A stretch of 40,488 nucleotides of DNA. It comes from Methylobacter sp. (lineage in GTDB: Bacteria; Pseudomonadota; Gammaproteobacteria; Methylococcales; Methylomonadaceae). Shown piece after piece: positions 36,745-40,488 of the stretch. Where the stretch lies: NCBI RefSeq assembly GCF_004322395.1, contig NZ_SCTW01000013.1, positions 1 to 40,488 on the forward strand, given 5' to 3'. Numbering within the stretch: position 1 is the first letter of the stretch; every line of letters starts with the position of its first letter. Below the pieces are notes generated by a model. It worked only from the letters and a program-made list of their open reading frames with translations. It was not told the origin of the DNA and made no database searches. Both the position numbers and the translations under genes were made by a program.

Positions 36745-38706
36745 CTATTGTCCGGCATCGAAAACAAACGGCGGCAACGGACAATGTAGGGTTGCGCATA
36801 TTGCTCTTAGCAGTTCCGCTTCGTCAGAGCTGACTTTACCATCATGAGATATCGTCAACACCAATGCGGAAACCAGGGCTTGTTTGTCCAGCATCTGTAG
36901 TTCATCGAGCCGATTCAACGCATTATCCGCGGCAGACATCCAATCCTGGGGTGGCAGATAATCAGGCCATTGCCCGGTATCTATCAGCATTTTTATACGC
37001 TGTTCATGGCGCCCCAAACATTCCATGCCTTTTTGATAAGCTGCACCGGCTTCAGTATGGCCTTGTTTTGCCATCACGGAAAACAATGTGCCGACGGCTT
37101 TCGATAACTGTGTCAGGCGGAGGTTGCCATGTCGGCGTTGCGGATGAGCGGCGTCATTTAAATGCGTTTTTAAAACGCAGGATAAGGCGAACTCAAACAT
37201 ATCGACAACGCCATCGGCTTCGATCAACCGTTGCACTAGGTCGGCTATGCGTTCAAGCTGCTCCTGAGGCCGGTTTTTAATCAGCGGAAAGGCGATTTGC
37301 AACAAAGGCAGGCGAAACGCTGTGTCCAGTTTTTTTATTTCCAATTGCAGCGTTTCGGCGGCCATTACCGTCGTACCGCCTAATTGTCCGGCAATCAGTT
37401 CTAATTGCACTCGACGCACGGCTTCGTTTGTATCGAGCAATAATGACAAAATTAACGGCAAGGCATCAGTATCGGAATGGGCGGCCCGATAAAGATTTTC
37501 AGGTATCGACTGGCGCAGGGTTGAAGCAAGTTGTATATGTTCTTCAGCAGGCATACCTACCGTTTCGCTAACCGTGTCCGGCGTTACGGCAAAGTGTCGC
37601 GGCGCGAAACCGGCTATTGATGAACTTTCCTGAACGGCTTCCGAGCCGTTCTGCATTTGCCCAAGCATTCGCTCGGCAAACCGGTCTATTTCAGACTCGT
37701 CGAAATTCGGCTCCAATGCTTTGATACGCTGAACCAAAGGCGGATGTGTTGCCAGCAGTGAACCGAATGATGCTCCGGTGGCAAACAGCATGTGGCTGAC
37801 TTCTTCGGCATCCGCTGCCTGTAACTCAGAACCTTGCTGAACGGCGGCTATTTTTTTTAACGCGCCTGCGATGCCTTGGGTCTGACGGGTAAATTGCACG
37901 GCTGAAGCATCGGCCAGAAACTCACGTTGCCGTGATACTGCCGCTTTGATCAATTGCCCGAAAAAAACGCCGATATAGCCGATCAAAAACAGTCCTAAGC
38001 CAGCCAGATAAATAGCGGCTGTACCGTCACGGCGGGAATCATCGGAACGCATAGTGCCGTAACGGGCGCTGTTCAACACGGCCCTGCCGATCAGGCCGAT
38101 AACTAAAATGCCGAACAAAAGTCCCATCAGCCGCGTGCTTAAACGCATATCGCCGTTAAGGATATGACTGAATTCATGGCCAATTACGCCTTGCAATTCA
38201 TCTCTGCTAAGCGTTTCCAGCATACCGCGAGTAACGGTCACTGCCGCGTCGCCGGTGGTAAATCCTGCTGCAAAGGCGTTAATGCCGGGCTCCTGTTCCA
38301 GTACGTAAACTTCCGGCATCGGAATACTTGAAGCAATCGCCATTTCTTCAACGACATTATATAAACGGCGGCGTAGCGGATCTGCGCTCTCTGCGGTAAT
38401 CAGCGTTCCTCCAAGGCTGCGGGCAACCTTTCCGCCGCCCGAGCTCAATGACGCAATTTTGTAAAGGCTGGACAGGCTGATAAAACCGACAGTGCTCAAT
38501 GAAATGATCGACACCAATGGCAGGTTATTCATGATCCAGTTAAAATCCGGCAGTGTCGCAGTTCCGGCATTATCACCCATATTAATGATTAGCGCCGTTA
38601 TCACCAGGTTGACTGCTACGACGATCGCAATCACGGCTAGCATGAACATCAGGATCAGGGAACGGGTCTTCCGGCGGGCATCATCTTGGCTTTGAAAGAA
38701 GTTCAT
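36745..38706 (-). CDS. M48-family zinc metalloprotease with C-terminal TerB-like region
   Basis: 653 residues from the ATG at 38706. Two N-terminal membrane helices (about 17-42 and 63-85) precede the HtpX-like protease domain with GHEFSHILNGDMR (zinc ligands His177 and His181, catalytic Glu178) and the downstream ligand in REFLADASAVQF. Two further membrane segments lie in between (about 190-250). The unusually long C-terminal half ends in a TerB-like stretch (SHDGKVSSDEAELLRAICATL). It follows lemA on the same strand after 18 bases, the common LemA/M48 pairing, probably for membrane-protein quality control. Confidence 0.88.
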   Translation of the reverse strand: MNFFQSQDDARRKTRSLILMFMLAVIAIVVAVNLVITALIINMGDNAGTATLPDFNWIMNNLPLVSIISLSTVGFISLSSLYKIASLSSGGGKVARSLGGTLITAESADPLRRRLYNVVEEMAIASSIPMPEVYVLEQEPGINAFAAGFTTGDAAVTVTRGMLETLSRDELQGVIGHEFSHILNGDMRLSTRLMGLLFGILVIGLIGRAVLNSARYGTMRSDDSRRDGTAAIYLAGLGLFLIGYIGVFFGQLIKAAVSRQREFLADASAVQFTRQTQGIAGALKKIAAVQQGSELQAADAEEVSHMLFATGASFGSLLATHPPLVQRIKALEPNFDESEIDRFAERMLGQMQNGSEAVQESSSIAGFAPRHFAVTPDTVSETVGMPAEEHIQLASTLRQSIPENLYRAAHSDTDALPLILSLLLDTNEAVRRVQLELIAGQLGGTTVMAAETLQLEIKKLDTAFRLPLLQIAFPLIKNRPQEQLERIADLVQRLIEADGVVDMFEFALSCVLKTHLNDAAHPQRRHGNLRLTQLSKAVGTLFSVMAKQGHTEAGAAYQKGMECLGRHEQRIKMLIDTGQWPDYLPPQDWMSAADNALNRLDELQMLDKQALVSALVLTISHDGKVSSDEAELLRAICATLHCPLPPFVFDAGQ

Positions 38707-38724
38707 TTGCTGCACCAAGCGGTT

Positions 38725-39315
38725 TTAAGTAAAAGAGACTTTCGGCGTCTGACGTTTTTCCGGCGCTTCTATGTCCAGATGTTCGGCAGGAGTAAAATTA
38801 AACATGCCGGCCAGGATATTGTTGGGGAAATTCTCACGGCCGTTGTTATAGGTCATGACCGCATCATTAAAAGCCTGACGCGCAAAAGCCACTTTATTTT
38901 CAGTAGACGAGAGCTCTTCCTGAAACTGCATCATATTCTGATTGGCTTTGAGATCGGGATAAGCCTCGGCCAAAGCAAACATTTTGCCCAGACTGCCCTG
39001 AAGCGCAGCCTCGGCACTTGCCAGCTGCCGGATCGCTTCGGGATCGGAAGGATTTGCCTCGGCGGCCTTAAGTCCGGTCACCGCTGCATTCCTTGCATTA
39101 ATCACCGCATCCAGCGTCTCTCTTTCATGTTTCATATAGCCTTTTACCGCTTCAACCAGATTGGGTATCAGGTCGTAACGCCGGGTCAATTGAACGTCTA
39201 TCTGGGAAAAGGCATTTTTAACGCCGTTGCGTAAGTTAACGAGCCGGTTGTAAATGCTGATAAAAAACAACGCAACTATGACGATGAAACCGATTAACGC
39301 GAGTAATATAGGCAT
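38725..39315 (-). CDS. lemA: LemA family protein
   Basis: 196 residues from the ATG at 39315, preceded by GGAG; an upstream in-frame start at 39339 lacks support. An N-terminal membrane helix (MPILLALIGFIVIVALFFISI) is followed by the helical LemA domain with YNRLVNLRNGVKNAFSQIDVQLTRRYDLIPNLVEAVKGYMKHE, AEAYPDLKANQNMMQFQEEL and YNNGRENFPNNILAGMFNF. The function is not well known, but it is widely paired with M48 proteases, as here. Confidence 0.93.
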   Translation of the reverse strand: MPILLALIGFIVIVALFFISIYNRLVNLRNGVKNAFSQIDVQLTRRYDLIPNLVEAVKGYMKHERETLDAVINARNAAVTGLKAAEANPSDPEAIRQLASAEAALQGSLGKMFALAEAYPDLKANQNMMQFQEELSSTENKVAFARQAFNDAVMTYNNGRENFPNNILAGMFNFTPAEHLDIEAPEKRQTPKVSFT

Positions 39316-39406
39316 GACAATATCTCCACAAAATAACAAGATGTGACTTAATCATACAAGAGCGATTACACTCTGTCCCTTGTTATTACAACCAAATTTA
39401 TGAATT

Positions 39407-40159
39407 ATGCCTATAGATAACCGTCTGAAAATTATGTTGGCGATAATTGTTGCCGCGATTATTGTAATGGTTAGCATCGATCCGATTGCCCAGGATCCGG
39501 CTTACCATAACTTCGCCGACCAGCGTCGCATTTTCAGCATCGCCAACTTTTACAATGTGCTGTCCAATTTACCGTTTGTCATTATCGGCATTATGGGAAT
39601 CAGGCTGGTCGCGTTACATAAAGCAGCCGGCGGATTGGCTGAATTACAGGCGATGTATTTAACGTTTTTCATCGGTGTGTTGCTGACCGGCTTCGGTTCT
39701 GCGTACTACCACTATCAGCCCGACAATCAAACCCTGGTTTGGGATCGCCTGCCGATGACGATAGCTTTCATGGCCTTGTTCAGCGCTATTATTGGAGAAT
39801 ATATTTCGACTCGGCTGGCGTGGAAATTATTTGTTCCATTGCTGATATTAGGCATTGCTTCAGTGGTTTACTGGCATCTGACGGAACTGAACGGTCACGG
39901 AGATCTGCGCGCCTACGCGTTGGTGCAATTTTTACCGGTTTTGTTGATACCGCTGATTCTGTGGCTGTTTGACTCAAAATTAAATAATGATAAGTATATT
40001 TGGGGCCTTATTGGCGCTTATGCAATATCGAAACTGATGGAGTTGTTCGATGCCCAGCTATACAGCATTGTCGGCTTGCTCAGCGGACACTCGCTAAAAC
40101 ATTTGGCCGCTGCATTCGGAACGTTGATTTTTTATTGGGCATTGCAAAAGCGGCATTAA
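39407..40159 (+). CDS. Ceramidase-superfamily (CREST) membrane protein
   Basis: 250 residues with seven predicted membrane helices. It contains the residues expected for a metal-dependent membrane hydrolase of the alkaline ceramidase/CREST superfamily: NFYNVLSNLPF (about 45-55), GFGSAYYHYQPDNQTLVWDRLPMT (about 95-117) and a C-terminal SGHSLKHLAAA. His and Asp in these segments would bind Zn. The bacterial substrate is unknown; sphingolipid hydrolysis is only inferred from the family. It is divergent from lemA and ends in a strong terminator. Confidence 0.82.
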   Translation: MPIDNRLKIMLAIIVAAIIVMVSIDPIAQDPAYHNFADQRRIFSIANFYNVLSNLPFVIIGIMGIRLVALHKAAGGLAELQAMYLTFFIGVLLTGFGSAYYHYQPDNQTLVWDRLPMTIAFMALFSAIIGEYISTRLAWKLFVPLLILGIASVVYWHLTELNGHGDLRAYALVQFLPVLLIPLILWLFDSKLNNDKYIWGLIGAYAISKLMELFDAQLYSIVGLLSGHSLKHLAAAFGTLIFYWALQKRH

Positions 40160-40176
40160 TCTACGAAGAGCTACAG

Positions 40177-40220
40177 GCATAAAAAAAGGTGTGCCGAAAC
40201 CGGCACACCTTTTTTTATGC
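40177..40220. terminator. Bidirectional terminator
   Basis: A perfect 20-base inverted repeat: GCAT, seven A, GGTGTGCCG, loop AAAC, CGGCACACC, seven T, ATGC. With a run of A on one side and T on the other it can stop transcription of the ceramidase-like gene (plus) and the small membrane gene (minus), which converge here. Confidence 0.9.
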
Positions 40221-40234
40221 GGTCTTTCGAAAAA

Positions 40235-40488
40235 TTAAGCTTTTACAGAGTCTGCAATTTCGTTAAATGCTTCAACTCTGATTTTACTGGTCTTAATCAA
40301 GTCTACCCCCGCATCAACCACCATTTTGCAAAGCCCTGGTGTTTTGTAAACTATTAAACCTAAGTAACCAACAGCCGGAATGGCGATAAAGGCTGCAATA
40401 AAACCATTTAGACCGACAACACCCATCAGTTTTATCAGCAATACAACGGCATCCAAAGGCAGTAAAACCATAGCTCCGAAATAGACGA
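40235..40488 (-). CDS. Small membrane protein, possibly 5' partial at window edge
   Basis: From the first ATG at 40471 it gives 78 residues with two hydrophobic segments (about 2-20 and 24-43) and a polar C-terminal half (VDLIKTSKIRVEAFNEIADSVKA). The frame stays open to the window edge (a few more codons), so the true start may lie outside. No family recognised. Confidence 0.55.
   Translation of the reverse strand, partial: VYFGAMVLLPLDAVVLLIKLMGVVGLNGFIAAFIAIPAVGYLGLIVYKTPGLCKMVVDAGVDLIKTSKIRVEAFNEIADSVKA

Overview
The window looks like the chromosome of a gammaproteobacterium, most likely a methanotroph of the Methylococcales. This is an inference from RadA/CorA/TamAB-type genes, an N-type (alternative F1F0) ATPase operon, a REP-associated transposase with its repeats, and moderate GC with many short palindromic repeats. 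No rRNA, tRNA or CRISPR array was seen.

Layout. (1) 1-6834 is ordinary chromosome: the end of an FHA-domain gene, a PilZ protein, a retropepsin-like zinc protease plus RadA (minus strand), CorA, a GGDEF diguanylate cyclase, and an alkylation-repair pair (AlkA-like glycosylase plus an Ada-derived methyltransferase that has lost its N-terminal half). (2) 6874-17672 is a type I restriction-modification island on the minus strand. Its order of transcription is hsdM, an AlbA_2-type ATP-binding regulator with a (MSER)n repeat, hsdS, an FRG-domain gene, a truncated fossil hsdR start, a truncated second AlbA_2-type gene, a REP-associated transposase (RAYT) with REPINs, and an intact hsdR. (3) 17939-30632 is an N-ATPase operon (atpD, C, Q, then B, E, F, A, G) that is split by tamA-tamB. 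The split is bounded by a pair of ~165-bp imperfect inverted repeats and no atpR is visible. (4) 30769-34704 holds a small exported/membrane protein, a CBS-pair protein, a MarC-family protein, a KefB-like antiporter with a TrkA-N domain, and a DUF2784 protein. (5) 34840-39315 holds an SPFH/SHOCT protein with a zinc-ribbon protein, convergent with a LemA plus M48-metalloprotease pair. (6) 39407 to the end holds a ceramidase-superfamily membrane protein, a strong bidirectional terminator, and a small membrane protein at the edge.

The most interesting region is the restriction island. The FRG-domain protein ends in about 50 residues that align without gaps to the C-terminal end of HsdR from the same locus (VDWQ...YP at identical spacing). 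This suggests that the FRG protein docks on the HsdM/HsdS core like HsdR and acts as an extra effector subunit. The FRG stop codon overlaps the start of a fossil hsdR (28 codons, then broken), and the same FRG/hsdR junction is repeated, diverged, in front of the intact hsdR. The locus therefore looks like a fusion of two related type I cassettes.

The second interesting region is the N-ATPase operon. It has been entered at three places by repeats or foreign genes, yet its reading frames stay intact. Subunit c has Met where the Na+-coordinating Gln/Glu is expected, and subunit alpha has Arg in place of the Walker A Lys.
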